The notes under the pieces: model-generated | The model's database searches: none | Seen by the model: only the letters and a program-made list of their open reading frames with translations | Told to the model about the DNA's origin: nothing | Assembly: GCA_017470945.1 (NCBI GenBank) | Contig: JAFUXH010000003.1 | Coordinates: 1 to 34,704, forward strand | Direction: 5' to 3' | DNA length: 34,704 nt | DNA from: Clostridia bacterium | GTDB taxonomy: Bacteria > Bacillota > Clostridia > Christensenellales > Aristaeellaceae | In this document: positions 1 through 9,003 of the stretch, piece after piece | Position numbering within the stretch: the first letter of the stretch is position 1 | Layout: every line of letters starts with the position of its first letter | Made by a program: the position numbers and the translations under genes

Positions 1-851
1 CCAGCCGGGAGGAATACATCGCCAATTACATCTCCACCATCCGCATGCTGGCCAAGCACGGCGTCAAGGTGATCGTGTACAACTTCATGCCGGTGTTCGA
101 CTGGCTGCGCACCGACCTGGCCCGGGTGATCCCGGAAGACGGCAGCAACAGCCTGTACTTTGACGAAAAAGACCTGGGTGAAATGGGCCCCGTCGAAATC
201 GTGCGCAAGACCGCCGAGGAGAGTCATGGCTTCACCCTGCCCGGCTGGGAGCCGGAGCGCCTGGCCCTGCTGGAAAAGACCCTGAAGCAGTACGAAAACA
301 TCGGCCCGGACGACCTGCGGAAAAACTTCAAGTATTTCCTGGACGCCGTGATCCCGGTCTGCGAGGAAGTGGGCGTCAAAATGGCCTGCCATCCCGACGA
401 CCCCGCCTGGCCCATCTTCGGCCTGCCCCGCATCACCCACAGCCAGGATGATTTCGATAAAATGGTGAAGCTGCACGACAGCCCCGCCAACACCCTGTGC
501 CTGTGCACCGGTTCCCTGGGCAGCAACCCGGACAACGATATCCCCGCCATCATTCGCCACTTTGGCGAAATGAACCGCATCGGGGCCATGCACGTGCGCA
601 ATGTAAAATACCTGGGTTACCATCACTTCCGGGAGGCGGCCCACCTGAGCAGCACCGGCGACCTGGACCTGTATGAAATTGTCAAGGCCATTTACGATAC
701 CTGCCCCGACACCTACATCCGACCCGACCACGGCCGCATGATCTGGGACGAGCAGGGCCGCCCCGGCTACGGCCTGTACGACCGGGCCCTGGGCGCGGCC
801 TACATCAACGGCCTGTGGGAGGCCATCGACAAAGAGGCCAAACGCGGCTGA
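1..851 (+). CDS. uxuA: Mannonate dehydratase UxuA, 5' end missing
   Basis: Dehydrates D-mannonate to 2-keto-3-deoxy-D-gluconate (KDG) in the cytosolic hexuronate pathway. The reading frame is open from base 3 to the left edge, so the gene starts outside the window; 282 residues are visible and the N-terminal part is missing. The usual metal-site landmarks of the family are present in order: [27 protein letters not shown] and IRPDHGR, giving the expected His, Cys, His and Asp ligands. It is the first visible gene of a five-gene operon; its TGA overlaps the AGGAGG ribosome binding site of the next gene. The function is secure because it combines strong motifs with the next steps of the same pathway. 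The true start and any upstream regulator or transporter are not visible. Confidence 0.95.
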   Translation, partial: SREEYIANYISTIRMLAKHGVKVIVYNFMPVFDWLRTDLARVIPEDGSNSLYFDEKDLGEMGPVEIVRKTAEESHGFTLPGWEPERLALLEKTLKQYENIGPDDLRKNFKYFLDAVIPVCEEVGVKMACHPDDPAWPIFGLPRITHSQDDFDKMVKLHDSPANTLCLCTGSLGSNPDNDIPAIIRHFGEMNRIGAMHVRNVKYLGYHHFREAAHLSSTGDLDLYEIVKAIYDTCPDTYIRPDHGRMIWDEQGRPGYGLYDRALGAAYINGLWEAIDKEAKRG

Positions 852-864
852 GGAGGAAAGCGCC

Positions 865-2481
865 ATGAAAGTGAACCTGAAATCCCTGGAGCAGCGGGCC
901 GGCTGGGAAAAGGCCGGCGTGCGCCTGCCCCAATTCGACGTCGCCGCCATGCGGGAAAGCACGAAAAACGCCCCCGTGTGGGTGCATTTCGGCGCGGGCA
1001 ATATTTTCCGGGCCTTCATCGCGGCGCTGCAGCAGCGCCTGCTGGATCAGGGCGAGACGGATAAGGGCATCATCGCCGCCGATACCTTCGACGTCGACAA
1101 CATCCGCATGATCTACGGCGGGTACGACAACCTGACCATGAGCGTCACCCTGAACGCCGACGCCACCATCGACAAGGAAATCATTGCCTCCGTGGCGGAA
1201 GCGCTGGTGGCGAAGCCCTCGGAAAGCGCCGATTACGCCCGGATGCAGGCGATCTTCGCCGCCCCCACGCTGCAGATGGCATCCTTCACCATCACGGAAA
1301 AGGGCTACGCCCTGCGGCAGATCGACGGCAGCTACCTGCCCGTGGTGGCGGAGGATCTGCAAAGCGGCCCCGCCGCGCCGCGCCACGCCATGACCATCGT
1401 GACCGCCCTGCTGTATCACCGCTATGAAAACGGCAAAGCGCCCCTGGCGGTGGTGAGCATGGATAATTGCAGCCACAACGGCGAAAAGCTGCAAAGCAGC
1501 ATCGTCGAGGTGGCGAAGGCCTGGCAGGAAAAGGGCTTCGTGCCGGCGGATTTCGTTCGCTGGCTGACCGATGAAAAGCAGGTGTCCTTCCCCTGGAGCA
1601 TGATCGACAAGATCACCCCCCGCCCCGCCCCCGCCGTGCAGCAGATGCTGACCGACGCCGGCATCGAGGAAATGGCCCCCATTCAAACCCCCCACGGTAC
1701 CTTCGTGGCCCCCTTCGTCAACGCCGAAAAGCCCCAGTATCTGGTGGTGGAGGATCTATTCCCCAACGGCCGGCCCCCGCTGGAAAAGGCCGGGGTGTAT
1801 TTCACCGACCGGAACACCGTGAATGAAACCGAGCGCATGAAGGTGACCACCTGCCTGAATCCTTTGCACACCGCCCTGGCGGTGTACGGCTGCCTGCTGG
1901 GCTACACCCTGATCTGCGACGAAATGAAGGATGCGGATCTGGTGCGTTTGGTGCGCCGCCTGGGCTACGTCGAGGGCCTGCCGGTGGTCACCGATCCCAA
2001 AATCCTGAGCCCCAAGGCGTTCATTGACGAGGTGGTGGAGCAGCGCTTGCCCAACCCCTTCATGCCCGACGCGCCTCAGCGCATCGCCACCGATACCTCC
2101 CAGAAGGTGGGCATCCGCTTTGGCGAAACCATCAAGAGCTATGTGGCGTCCGGCCGCTCCATGGACGGCTTGGTCGCCCTGCCCCTGGCCATCGCCGGGT
2201 GGCTGCGGTACCTGCTGGGCGTCGACGACGAGGGCAGGGAGATGCCCCTGTCCAGCGATCCTTTGCTGGCCGATCTGCAAAAGCAGCTGGCGGGCATTGC
2301 CCTGGGCCGGCCCGACACCGTGGGCGATAAGCTGCGGCCCATCCTGCAAAACGCCCTGATCTTCGGCAGCGATTTAACGAAGCTGCCCCTGGGCGCGCGC
2401 ATCACCCAGTACTTCCTGGAGGAGATCGCCGGCCCAGGCGCCGTGCGGTCCACCCTGAAAAAATACCTGGCGGAAGCTTAA
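865..2481 (+). CDS. uxuB: Fructuronate reductase (polyol dehydrogenase family)
   Basis: Predicted NAD-dependent reduction of D-fructuronate to D-mannonate, feeding UxuA. The 538-residue protein has the family's N-terminal nucleotide-binding stretch, with HFGAGNIFRAF at about residue 33. It also has the catalytic pattern K-x5-N-x2-H of long-chain polyol dehydrogenases, seen here as K326, N332 and H335. Start ATG at 865 follows AGGAGG with 8 bases between. Only 13 bases separate it from uxuA. The same family includes mannitol dehydrogenase and altronate oxidoreductase (UxaB). Placement between uxuA and the KDG genes, with no altronate dehydratase in the window, favours the fructuronate reductase assignment. 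It is somewhat longer than the roughly 490 residues of the Escherichia coli enzyme. Confidence 0.88.
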   Translation: MKVNLKSLEQRAGWEKAGVRLPQFDVAAMRESTKNAPVWVHFGAGNIFRAFIAALQQRLLDQGETDKGIIAADTFDVDNIRMIYGGYDNLTMSVTLNADATIDKEIIASVAEALVAKPSESADYARMQAIFAAPTLQMASFTITEKGYALRQIDGSYLPVVAEDLQSGPAAPRHAMTIVTALLYHRYENGKAPLAVVSMDNCSHNGEKLQSSIVEVAKAWQEKGFVPADFVRWLTDEKQVSFPWSMIDKITPRPAPAVQQMLTDAGIEEMAPIQTPHGTFVAPFVNAEKPQYLVVEDLFPNGRPPLEKAGVYFTDRNTVNETERMKVTTCLNPLHTALAVYGCLLGYTLICDEMKDADLVRLVRRLGYVEGLPVVTDPKILSPKAFIDEVVEQRLPNPFMPDAPQRIATDTSQKVGIRFGETIKSYVASGRSMDGLVALPLAIAGWLRYLLGVDDEGREMPLSSDPLLADLQKQLAGIALGRPDTVGDKLRPILQNALIFGSDLTKLPLGARITQYFLEEIAGPGAVRSTLKKYLAEA

Positions 2482-2495
2482 AGGAGGAATGAACC

Positions 2496-3134
2496 GTGAA
2501 TGACATGATGAAAAAGCTGCAAAAAATCGGCATCGTGCCGGTGGTGGTGCTCAACGACGTCAAGGACGCCCTGCCCCTGGCGGAGCGCCTGGTGCGGGGC
2601 GGCCTGCCCTGCGCCGAGGTGACCTTCCGCACCGCCGCCGCCGAGGAATCCATCCGTCAAATGGCCAAGGCGTACCCCGATATGATCATCGGCGCCGGCA
2701 CCGTGCTGACCTGCGAACAGGCCGACCGGGCCATCGACGCGGGGGCAAAATTTATCGTCAGCCCCGGCTTCAACCCCAAGGTGACGGAATATGTGCTCAA
2801 AAAGGGCGTGCCCATGACGCCCGGCGTGTGCACCCCCACCGAAATCGAAGCGGCCTTGCAGTTTGATTTGGACGTGCTGAAATTCTTCCCGGCCGAGCCC
2901 AGCGGCGGCCTGAAGATGATCAAGGCCCTGGCCGCGCCCTACGTGGGGCTCAAGTTCATGCCCACCGGCGGCATCAGCGCCGCCAACGTGCGGGATTACC
3001 TGGCCTACGACCGCATCGTGGCCTGCGGCGGCAGCTGGATGGTCAGCGGCAGCCTGGTGAAGGAAGGCAAATTTGACGAGATCGAAGCGCTGGTCAAAGA
3101 AGCGGCGGACATCGTAAAAGAAATCAGGGGGTAA
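2496..3134 (+). CDS. eda: KDPG/KHG aldolase
   Basis: Cleaves 2-keto-3-deoxy-6-phosphogluconate to pyruvate and glyceraldehyde-3-phosphate, the last step of the pathway encoded here. The 212-residue length is normal for this class I aldolase. The Schiff-base lysine lies in VLKFFPAE (K129) and the catalytic glutamate in CAEVTFR (E41). GAGTVL and PTGGIS, the phosphate-binding loops, are also present. The start is GTG at 2496, 8 bases after AAGGAGG; an ATG at 2505 is possible but is too far from that site. The ribosome binding site overlaps the uxuB stop. It is in-operon with kdgK 6 bases downstream. The family also acts on 4-hydroxy-2-oxoglutarate, but the context makes KDPG the likely substrate. 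Confidence 0.94.
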   Translation: MNDMMKKLQKIGIVPVVVLNDVKDALPLAERLVRGGLPCAEVTFRTAAAEESIRQMAKAYPDMIIGAGTVLTCEQADRAIDAGAKFIVSPGFNPKVTEYVLKKGVPMTPGVCTPTEIEAALQFDLDVLKFFPAEPSGGLKMIKALAAPYVGLKFMPTGGISAANVRDYLAYDRIVACGGSWMVSGSLVKEGKFDEIEALVKEAADIVKEIRG

Positions 3135-3140
3135 GGAAAA

Positions 3141-4178
3141 ATGAGTGGAAAGATCGTAACCTTCGGTGAAATCATGCTGCGCCTGAAGAGCCCCGCCTAC
3201 GAGCGGCTGATGCAGAGCCCGGTGCTGGAAGCCACCTTCGGCGGCGGCGAAGCCAACGTCAGCGTGTCCCTGGCCAATTACGGGCTGGACACCGCCTTTG
3301 TAACCGTGCTGCCCGACAACGATATCGGCAAGGCCTGCATGCGGGAACTGCGGGGCTTCGGGGTGGATACCTCCAAGATCGTGTACAAGCCCGGCCGCAT
3401 GGGCATCTATTATCTGGAAACCGGCGCGGTGCAGCGCCCCAGCAAGGTGATTTATGACCGGGCCGGCAGCGCCATCGCGGAAGCGGACGCATCCGACATC
3501 GATTGGGACAAGGCGTTTGAAGGCGCCTCCTGGTTCCACATCACCGGCATCACCCCCGCCATCAGCCAGGGCGCGGCGGATCTGTCCCTGGCCGCTGTGA
3601 AGGCCGCCAAGCGGCTGGGCCTGCACGTGAGCTGCGACCTGAATTACCGCAAGAACCTGTGGAAGTACGGCAAGACCGCCGATCAGGTGATGCGGGAATT
3701 GGTGAAATACGTCGACACCGTGATCGCCAACGAGGAGGACTTCCAGAAGGCCCTGCTGCTGAAGGCCGAAAGCGCCGGCAGCGTGGAGGAGGGCGAATTG
3801 AACCTGGATAATTACAAGGCTATCGCCCAACTGGCCATGGACACCTTCCCCAACATCCAGCGGGTGGCCATCACCCTTCGGGAAAGCAAGAGCGCCAACC
3901 ACAACGATTGGAGCGCCTGCCTGTACAACGGCAAGGAATTCTTCGTTTCCCGCAAATATAAGATCACCGATATCGTGGACCGCGTGGGCGGCGGCGACAG
4001 CTTCGGCGGCGGCCTGATCTACGGCCTGAACACCTACGGCAGCGAAAAGGACGCCCTGGAATTCGCCGTGGCGGCCTCCTGCCTCAAGCACACCATCCCC
4101 GGCGATTACAACCGCATGAGCGTTGCCGAAGTGGAAAGCCTGATGAAGGGCTCCGGCTCCGGCCGCGTGCAGCGATAA
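3141..4178 (+). CDS. kdgK: 2-keto-3-deoxygluconate kinase (PfkB family)
   Basis: Phosphorylates KDG to KDPG using ATP. It is a 345-residue ribokinase-fold protein. The N-terminal VTFGEIMLRLKSP is typical of KDG kinases, followed by the glycine-rich FGGGEANVSVSLANYG. The C-terminal PfkB signature reads DRVGGGDSFGGGL, with the catalytic base at D286. It starts 6 bases after the eda stop with a modest upstream GGGGTAAGG, so translation is probably coupled. Its product is the substrate of the preceding gene's enzyme. Other PfkB kinases (fructokinase, tagatose-6-phosphate kinase) look similar, but operon position makes KDG kinase the best call. Confidence 0.93.
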   Translation: MSGKIVTFGEIMLRLKSPAYERLMQSPVLEATFGGGEANVSVSLANYGLDTAFVTVLPDNDIGKACMRELRGFGVDTSKIVYKPGRMGIYYLETGAVQRPSKVIYDRAGSAIAEADASDIDWDKAFEGASWFHITGITPAISQGAADLSLAAVKAAKRLGLHVSCDLNYRKNLWKYGKTADQVMRELVKYVDTVIANEEDFQKALLLKAESAGSVEEGELNLDNYKAIAQLAMDTFPNIQRVAITLRESKSANHNDWSACLYNGKEFFVSRKYKITDIVDRVGGGDSFGGGLIYGLNTYGSEKDALEFAVAASCLKHTIPGDYNRMSVAEVESLMKGSGSGRVQR

Positions 4179-4190
4179 GGAGCAAGCGCC

Positions 4191-5600
4191 ATGAAAGCAT
4201 TTATGGATCGGGATTTCCTGCTGAATACCGAAACGGCCAAAACGCTTTACCACGAGGCGGCGGAAGCGTGCCCCATCATTGATTATCACTGCCATCTGAG
4301 CCCCCGGGAAATTTACGAGGATATCCGCTATGACAACATCACCCAGGTGTGGCTGGGCGGCGATCACTATAAGTGGCGGCTGATGCGGTCCGCCGGCGTG
4401 CCGGAAAAATACATCACCGGCGACGCCAGCGACTATGAAAAATTCCAGAAGTACGCCGAGGTGCTGGGCAAGGCCATCGGCAATCCCCTGTACCATTGGA
4501 GCCACCTGGAGTTGCGCCGGTTCTTCGGCTACGACGGCGTGCTGAACAAGAACACCGCCGAGGAAGTGTGGAAGTTGGCCAACGCCAAGCTGCAAAGCGA
4601 GGGCTACACCAGCCGGGGCCTGATCCGCATGAGCAACGTGGATACCATCTGCACCACCGACGACCCCATCGATTCCCTGGAGTGGCACGAAAAGCTGGCG
4701 GCGGACGGATCCTTCCCCGTCACGGTGCTGCCCGCCTGGCGGCCCGACAAGGCCATGAACATCGAAAAGGAAACCTGGCTGGATTATCTGGCTCAATTGG
4801 AAAAGGCCGCGGGGATGAAAATCCAATCCTTCGCCGATCTGAAGCGGGCCCTGCGCAACCGGCTGGATTTCTTCGCCGCTCACGGCTGCACCCTGAGCGA
4901 CCATGGGCTGAACTACGTGATGTACGCGCCGGCGTCGGAGGAGGAAGTGGAGGCGGTGTTCGCCGCCCGCCTGCAGGGCATCCTGCCCTCCCCCCAGGAG
5001 GAAGTGATCTACAAATTCGCCTATATGACCTTCCTGGCCACCGAATACCACGACCGCAGCTGGGTGATGCAATTGCATTACGGCTGCCGGCGGGATAACA
5101 ACCCCACGATGTTCCGGCAAATGGGCCCCGATACCGGCTTCGACTGCGTGGATAATACCGCCCCCTCCACCCAGACGGCGGCGTTCCTGGGCAATTTGCA
5201 GGATCAGGGCAAGCTGCCTAAGACCATCCTGTATTCCCTGAACACCAACGACAACGCCGCCATCGATACCATCCTGGGCTGCTTCCAGAGCGACGAGGCG
5301 GTGGGCAAGATCCAGCACGGCAGCGCCTGGTGGTTCAACGATCACTTCGACGGCATGAGCGAGCAGATCAAATCCCTGGGCAATCTGGGCTACCTGGCGG
5401 GCTTCGTGGACATGCTCACCGACAGCCGATCCTTCCTGTCCTACCCCCGGCATGAATACTTCCGCCGCATCCTGTGCCGCATCTTCGGCGAATGGGTGGA
5501 AAACGGCTTCTACCCCGAGGATATGGATACGCTGAAGGAAATCGTTCGGGATATCAGCTACGGCAACGCCAAGCGGTATTTCAACTTCGCGAAGAAATAA
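4191..5600 (+). CDS. uxaC: Glucuronate (uronate) isomerase UxaC
   Basis: Isomerises D-glucuronate to D-fructuronate, and usually also D-galacturonate to D-tagaturonate, so it supplies the substrate of the uxuB product. It is 469 residues, the normal family size. The amidohydrolase-fold metal motif HxH is seen as DYHCHLSP (H33, H35). Other family landmarks include DDPIDSLEWH, LHYGCRRDNN and GSAWWFNDH. Start ATG at 4191 follows AAGGAGCAAG. It is the last gene of the operon and is followed at about 50 bases by a strong terminator. Because no tagaturonate reductase or altronate dehydratase is seen, the local pathway is complete only for glucuronate. Confidence 0.95.
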   Translation: MKAFMDRDFLLNTETAKTLYHEAAEACPIIDYHCHLSPREIYEDIRYDNITQVWLGGDHYKWRLMRSAGVPEKYITGDASDYEKFQKYAEVLGKAIGNPLYHWSHLELRRFFGYDGVLNKNTAEEVWKLANAKLQSEGYTSRGLIRMSNVDTICTTDDPIDSLEWHEKLAADGSFPVTVLPAWRPDKAMNIEKETWLDYLAQLEKAAGMKIQSFADLKRALRNRLDFFAAHGCTLSDHGLNYVMYAPASEEEVEAVFAARLQGILPSPQEEVIYKFAYMTFLATEYHDRSWVMQLHYGCRRDNNPTMFRQMGPDTGFDCVDNTAPSTQTAAFLGNLQDQGKLPKTILYSLNTNDNAAIDTILGCFQSDEAVGKIQHGSAWWFNDHFDGMSEQIKSLGNLGYLAGFVDMLTDSRSFLSYPRHEYFRRILCRIFGEWVENGFYPEDMDTLKEIVRDISYGNAKRYFNFAKK

Positions 5601-5649
5601 TGCACCTCTCCCTTTCGCGGGCAGCCTAAACCCGTGGAAGGGCATAAGC

Positions 5650-5695
5650 AAAAAGCCTGTGATCTGACCGCGCGTCAGCGTCACAGGCTTTTTTT
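5650..5695. terminator. Bidirectional intrinsic terminator between uxaC and the L,D-transpeptidase gene
   Basis: Arms AAAAGCCTGTGA (5651-5662) and TCACAGGCTTTT (5681-5692) pair perfectly and enclose an inner hairpin (CTGAC 5664-5668 with GTCAG 5674-5678). A T-run ends the plus-strand copy, and the A-run at the left gives a T-run on the minus strand. It can therefore end both the uronate operon and the convergent minus-strand operon. Confidence 0.92.
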
Positions 5696-6135
5696 CATGG
5701 CAAAATCTGAATGTCCGTTCCAAGCGGCGTCAAGCCGTACAGGCTGGCGGCCGCGTCATCATTCAGGGCAATGCAGCCAGCCGTCCAATCGCCGGCCGTT
5801 CCGCCGCCGTGAATGTAGATTTCCCCGCCCAGGGCGGTGCCCCACGGCGGGCGTTCCCGGCGGGCCGCCCGATCCCGGATGCAGGCGATCAGCCCTTCGT
5901 CGGCCCTCGCCGTCCGGGCGTCGGCTTCGTTGGGATAGCTGATCCCCAGGGCGGGGCCGAATTTCCCCACCTTTTTCAGGCACACGAAATACCGTCCCTC
6001 CGGCGTGCGGCCGTCCCTCGCCCGCGATTTGGGCCCGACGGGAGCGGAGCCCAGGGCGATGGGGGCGGAAAAAAGCGGCTGATCCCCGTCCAGCAGCGTC
6101 AGGCGCCGGGCGGCTTTTTCGATCACGATGCGCAT
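5695..6135 (-). CDS. Small L,D-transpeptidase (YkuD domain) protein
   Basis: A 146-residue protein made almost entirely of one YkuD catalytic domain. The family forms 3-3 cross-links in peptidoglycan or attaches proteins to it, using a cysteine nucleophile. The active-site signature is clear: IYIHGGG followed by DWTAGCIAL, giving His109 and Cys121. TPEGRYFV and ALGISYPN are the usual substrate-cleft segments. No signal peptide or membrane segment is visible, which is odd for an extracytoplasmic enzyme but common among short YkuD proteins in Clostridia. The ATG at 6135 forms a TGATG overlap with the upstream DUF554 gene; a GTG at 6138 is the alternative. No good ribosome binding site is seen, so translation is probably coupled. 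Confidence 0.87.
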   Translation of the reverse strand: MRIVIEKAARRLTLLDGDQPLFSAPIALGSAPVGPKSRARDGRTPEGRYFVCLKKVGKFGPALGISYPNEADARTARADEGLIACIRDRAARRERPPWGTALGGEIYIHGGGTAGDWTAGCIALNDDAAASLYGLTPLGTDIQILP

Positions 6136-6812
6136 CACATGAACAACGTCAGCAGCAGCGGGGCGAATACCGCCGGCAGCAGATTGCCCACCGGCAGGTG
6201 CTCCTTGCGCAGCATGTTGATGCCCACGCCGATGATCAGCACCCCGCCCACGGCGCTCATTTCAGCAATGACCCGGCTGGTCAGCAATGGCGCGACCACC
6301 TGGGACAAAAGGGCGATGCTGCCCTGATAGATGAACACCGATACCGCCGACAGCATCACCCCGGCCCCCAGGGTGCTGGCGAACACGATGCTGATCACCC
6401 CGTCCAGCACCGATTTGGCGAACAGGGTGCTGTGGTCCCCCCGCAGGCCGGAATCCATGCTGCCCACGATGGCCATGGCCCCCACGCAGAACATCAGCGA
6501 CGCGGTGACAAAGCCCTTGCCGAAGGTGCCGTTTTCTTCCGCGGCGAATCGCTTTTCCAGCCGCTGGCCCAGGCGGTCCAGCCGTTCCTCGATTTTCAGC
6601 AGCGCGCCGATCACCGCCCCCAGCACCACCGATAAAATGACCAGCATTTCGCTTTCCGTGCCCAGCGCGCCCTTCATGCCGATCAGGATGGTGCACAGCC
6701 CCACCCCGGCCATCAGCGCGTCCTGTATCCTTTGGGGCAGGCCCTTGCGCAAAAGCAGGCCCACGAGCGTGCCCAGGATAATGGCCCCGGCGTTTACCAG
6801 CGTTCCAATCAT
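6135..6812 (-). CDS. DUF554 family integral membrane protein
   Basis: A 225-residue hydrophobic protein with about six or seven predicted membrane spans. It starts with GTLVNAGAIILGTLVGLLLR and contains GVGLCTILIGMKGAL and a second half repeating the GA/GV-rich pattern, which matches the DUF554 (YqgA/YdfK-type) family. Its biochemical role is not established. ATG at 6812 is preceded by GCGAGGACGCGCG, a reasonable ribosome binding site. It lies 33 bases after the YlbJ-like gene and shares a one-base stop/start overlap with the L,D-transpeptidase gene, so the three are probably co-transcribed. A charged stretch near residues 75-95 is presumably a cytoplasmic loop. Confidence 0.88.
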   Translation of the reverse strand: MIGTLVNAGAIILGTLVGLLLRKGLPQRIQDALMAGVGLCTILIGMKGALGTESEMLVILSVVLGAVIGALLKIEERLDRLGQRLEKRFAAEENGTFGKGFVTASLMFCVGAMAIVGSMDSGLRGDHSTLFAKSVLDGVISIVFASTLGAGVMLSAVSVFIYQGSIALLSQVVAPLLTSRVIAEMSAVGGVLIIGVGINMLRKEHLPVGNLLPAVFAPLLLTLFM

Positions 6813-6845
6813 CGCGCGTCCTCGCTTCCGTATTCTTTCAAGAAA

Positions 6846-7667
6846 TTAGTATATCACTTTTGTCAAGTCCTGGAAAATCAGGCATAACAGGCCAGAGATG
6901 AGGGCATGGACCAGCCGAAGGCACAGCAGCGTGCGGAGCTTCAGCCCGCTTTCCTGCCAGAAGGCGAAATTCTGCATCAGCAGCGACAGCCCGCCGAAGG
7001 AGCACGCGGCGCACAGGAGCGGCACGGTATAGGGCCCGTTCAGGGCGATCAGGGCCCGAACGCCGGCGGTCACTTCCAGGGCGCACTGCAGGGCGGCAGA
7101 CGCCTGCGGCGGCAGCCCCGGCAAGACGCACCGCGCCATCCGCGCGGCCACGCAGCCCAGCATCATGCACAGCGCCACCGTGCACAGGGCCAGGGCGCTT
7201 TCCCGCAGCGCCGCGCCCAGCGGCAGGGGATCGGCAACAAATCGCGTTTTGCCGCCGTCGCCCCGGATGCACAGCCCCAGCAGCAGCGCCCCCGCAACGT
7301 GGCAAATCAGGATCAGCCGCCCCGCCGCCGGGTTCTCGAGCCACCCGCTCACCGTGCCCAGGAAAAACATGGGGCTCATGGTGCCCGTCATGGCGGCGAA
7401 ACGGGCGGCGCGCGCCGGCGGCAGGGGCTGCAGCAGCCGGGCCCCGCCGGGGGAGCCGCACAGCCACGCCAGCGCCACCCGCAGCCCGACGCCGCCCGCC
7501 ACCCGGCTGGTGATCATCAGCATGCAGGCCATGAACGGCCCCAGCACCGGCGCCACCGCCCGGGCCCACAGGGTCAGGCCCTGCCAGGCGGCCTCCGCCG
7601 CCGCCCCGGGATACACGATCATGGCCCCCGCCAGCGCCCCAAACGCCGCCGCGCTCCACCGGTTCAC
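6846..7667 (-). CDS. YlbJ-like sporulation integral membrane protein
   Basis: A polytopic membrane protein of about 273 residues resembling YlbJ, a forespore-expressed protein needed for spore cortex formation in Bacillus. Supporting motifs are VYPGAAAEAAWQGLTLWARA followed by PVLGPFMA near the N-terminus. Also present are a CGSPGGARLL motif and a TGTMSPMFFLGTVSG motif, which mirror the GYPxGA and NNxSPLFMxG segments of YlbJ. It is shorter than typical YlbJ (about 400 residues), so it may be a compact paralogue. I chose GTG at 7667 because it lies 8 bases after GAGG. GTG 7676 and ATG 7673 overlap or abut that site. A TATAAT at 7685-7690 is nearby but so close that its transcript would barely include the ribosome binding site. 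Confidence 0.72.
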   Translation of the reverse strand: MNRWSAAAFGALAGAMIVYPGAAAEAAWQGLTLWARAVAPVLGPFMACMLMITSRVAGGVGLRVALAWLCGSPGGARLLQPLPPARAARFAAMTGTMSPMFFLGTVSGWLENPAAGRLILICHVAGALLLGLCIRGDGGKTRFVADPLPLGAALRESALALCTVALCMMLGCVAARMARCVLPGLPPQASAALQCALEVTAGVRALIALNGPYTVPLLCAACSFGGLSLLMQNFAFWQESGLKLRTLLCLRLVHALISGLLCLIFQDLTKVIY

Positions 7668-7713
7668 GCCCATCACCTCGGAAAATTATATCGCGTCTGC
7701 CATGAAAACATGC

Positions 7714-7750
7714 AAAAAAACAGAACCGCCCGGGACCCGGAGCGATTCTG
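7714..7750 (-). terminator. Intrinsic terminator downstream of murG
   Basis: On the minus strand an imperfect stem (CAGAA/TTCTG outer arms at 7721-7725 and 7746-7750, an inner CCGG/CCGG pair, and CGC/GCG between) is followed by seven T residues (A-run 7714-7720 on the plus strand). It lies about 120 bases past the murG stop and just before the YlbJ-like gene, insulating the two units. The 7751-7869 stretch between has no gene I can support. Confidence 0.75.
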
Positions 7751-7869
7751 CTTGGATCGTCTCTATGGACTCTTCTTTTGAACGCATGGAAGAATGTCAA
7801 CCCATGGCGAGCCCGCAGCCGCTGTCATCCTTTCTTTGCCTGCGGATCGTATTCCGGTTCGCAAACCCC

Positions 7870-8931
7870 TCATTTTTCGATTTCGTGAATCAGCTTCAGC
7901 ACCGCCTCGGTGCCGTCGGCGGCGGGGGCGTCGGTCAGGCTGCGGATCAATGTATCCTTGCTTTGCATCAGGGCGTGCAGGGCGGCGGTAAGGGAATCGG
8001 CGGTCATATTCTCCTGCAGCAGCACGTGGCAAAGCCCCCGCTGGCGGAAGGATTCGGCGTTGAGGATCTGGTCGCCCCGGCTGGCCCCCTTGGGATAGGG
8101 CACCAGCAGCATGGGCTTTTTCAGCGCCTGGAATTCACAGATGGCGTTGCTGCCCGCCCGGGACAGCACGATATCCGCGCAGGCCATGATATCGGGCAGC
8201 TCCTCCGACAGGAACTCGAATTGCCGATAGCCAGGCAGGGCGTTCAGGCTCTCATCCAAATTGCCCTTGCCGGTCAGGTGCACCACGTCCATATCGGGCA
8301 GCAGCTGGGGCAGGGCCGCCCGCAGGGCCTGGTTGACGCTTTGGGCGCCGATGGAGCCGCCCATCATCATCAGCACGGGTTTATCGCCGGCAAAGCCGCA
8401 CAGGCGCAGGCCCTTTTCCCGGCTGCCGGCAAACAGCTCCGGCCGCATGGGGGTGCCGGTGCACACCGCCTTATCGCCCAGGCGCTTGGCGCACTCCGGG
8501 AAGGTGGTGGCGATGCGCTTGGCGAATTTCCCGCAGATCTTGTTGGCCAGGCCGGGGGTCAGATCGCTTTCGTGGCACAGGGTGGGCACCCCATGCAGCC
8601 ACGCGCCCACCACCACCGGCACCGATACGAACCCGCCCTTGGAAAAGCACACGTCGGGCTTCAATTTTCCCATCAGCCGGGCGGATTGAAAAGCCCCGGC
8701 GATCACCCGAAAGGGATCGGTGAAATTTTTCCAATCGTGGTACCGGCGCAGCTTGCCGCTTTTCACGCTGTGGTAGGTCACCCCCGGCAGCGTCATCATT
8801 TTATGCTCGATGCCTTCCTCGGTGCCGATGTAGTGCACCTCGTAGCCCGCCTGCAGCAGGTGGGGCAGCAGGGCCAGGTGGGGGGTCACATGCCCCGCGG
8901 TGCCGCCGCCGGTCAATACGATACGCTTCAA
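7870..8931 (-). CDS. murG: MurG, lipid II-forming GlcNAc transferase
   Basis: Transfers N-acetylglucosamine from UDP-GlcNAc to lipid I, making lipid II on the inner face of the membrane. It is 353 residues, the usual length. The GT28 landmarks are all present: VLTGGGTAGHVTPHLAL at the N-terminus, MMGGSIGAQSVNQAL in the hinge/C-domain, and SRAGSNAICEF followed by PYPKGASRGDQ in the UDP-GlcNAc site. The start is a TTG at 8931, set by GGGAGG 8 bases upstream and by the family's N-terminal MKRIVLTGGG pattern. The gene stands alone with its own promoter and terminator, not in a mur/fts cluster, so it may be a second copy; the rest of the genome would show. Confidence 0.95.
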   Translation of the reverse strand: MKRIVLTGGGTAGHVTPHLALLPHLLQAGYEVHYIGTEEGIEHKMMTLPGVTYHSVKSGKLRRYHDWKNFTDPFRVIAGAFQSARLMGKLKPDVCFSKGGFVSVPVVVGAWLHGVPTLCHESDLTPGLANKICGKFAKRIATTFPECAKRLGDKAVCTGTPMRPELFAGSREKGLRLCGFAGDKPVLMMMGGSIGAQSVNQALRAALPQLLPDMDVVHLTGKGNLDESLNALPGYRQFEFLSEELPDIMACADIVLSRAGSNAICEFQALKKPMLLVPYPKGASRGDQILNAESFRQRGLCHVLLQENMTADSLTAALHALMQSKDTLIRSLTDAPAADGTEAVLKLIHEIEK

Positions 8932-8964
8932 TTTCCTTGCCTCCCTTGACGCTTCTTCCGTTTC

Positions 8965-8994
8965 ATTATATCACAGCCCGGGCGGGATATTCAA
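8965..8994 (-). promoter_or_regulatory. Sigma-A promoter of murG
   Basis: On the minus strand, TTGAAT (8994-8989) and TATAAT (8970-8965) are separated by 18 bases. The -10 box is 33 bases upstream of the TTG start codon and leaves room for the GGGAGG site. Confidence 0.72.
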
Positions 8995-9003
8995 TGCCCG
9001 CCG

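Noticed and set aside
2478..5723. A 1,081-codon open frame on the minus strand opposite the uronate genes
   Set aside because: The plus-strand genes have clear families, motifs and ribosome binding sites. The antisense translation is His/Gly/Ala-rich with no known domain, as expected from high GC at third codon positions.
6855..6860. TTGACA near TATACT upstream of the DUF554 gene as a promoter
   Set aside because: The two boxes are only about 7 bases apart, too close for sigma-A; the gene is more likely transcribed with the YlbJ-like gene.
7165..8949. A 594-codon plus-strand open frame over the YlbJ-like gene and murG
   Set aside because: It runs antisense to motif-complete murG, crosses its terminator, and has no start signal.
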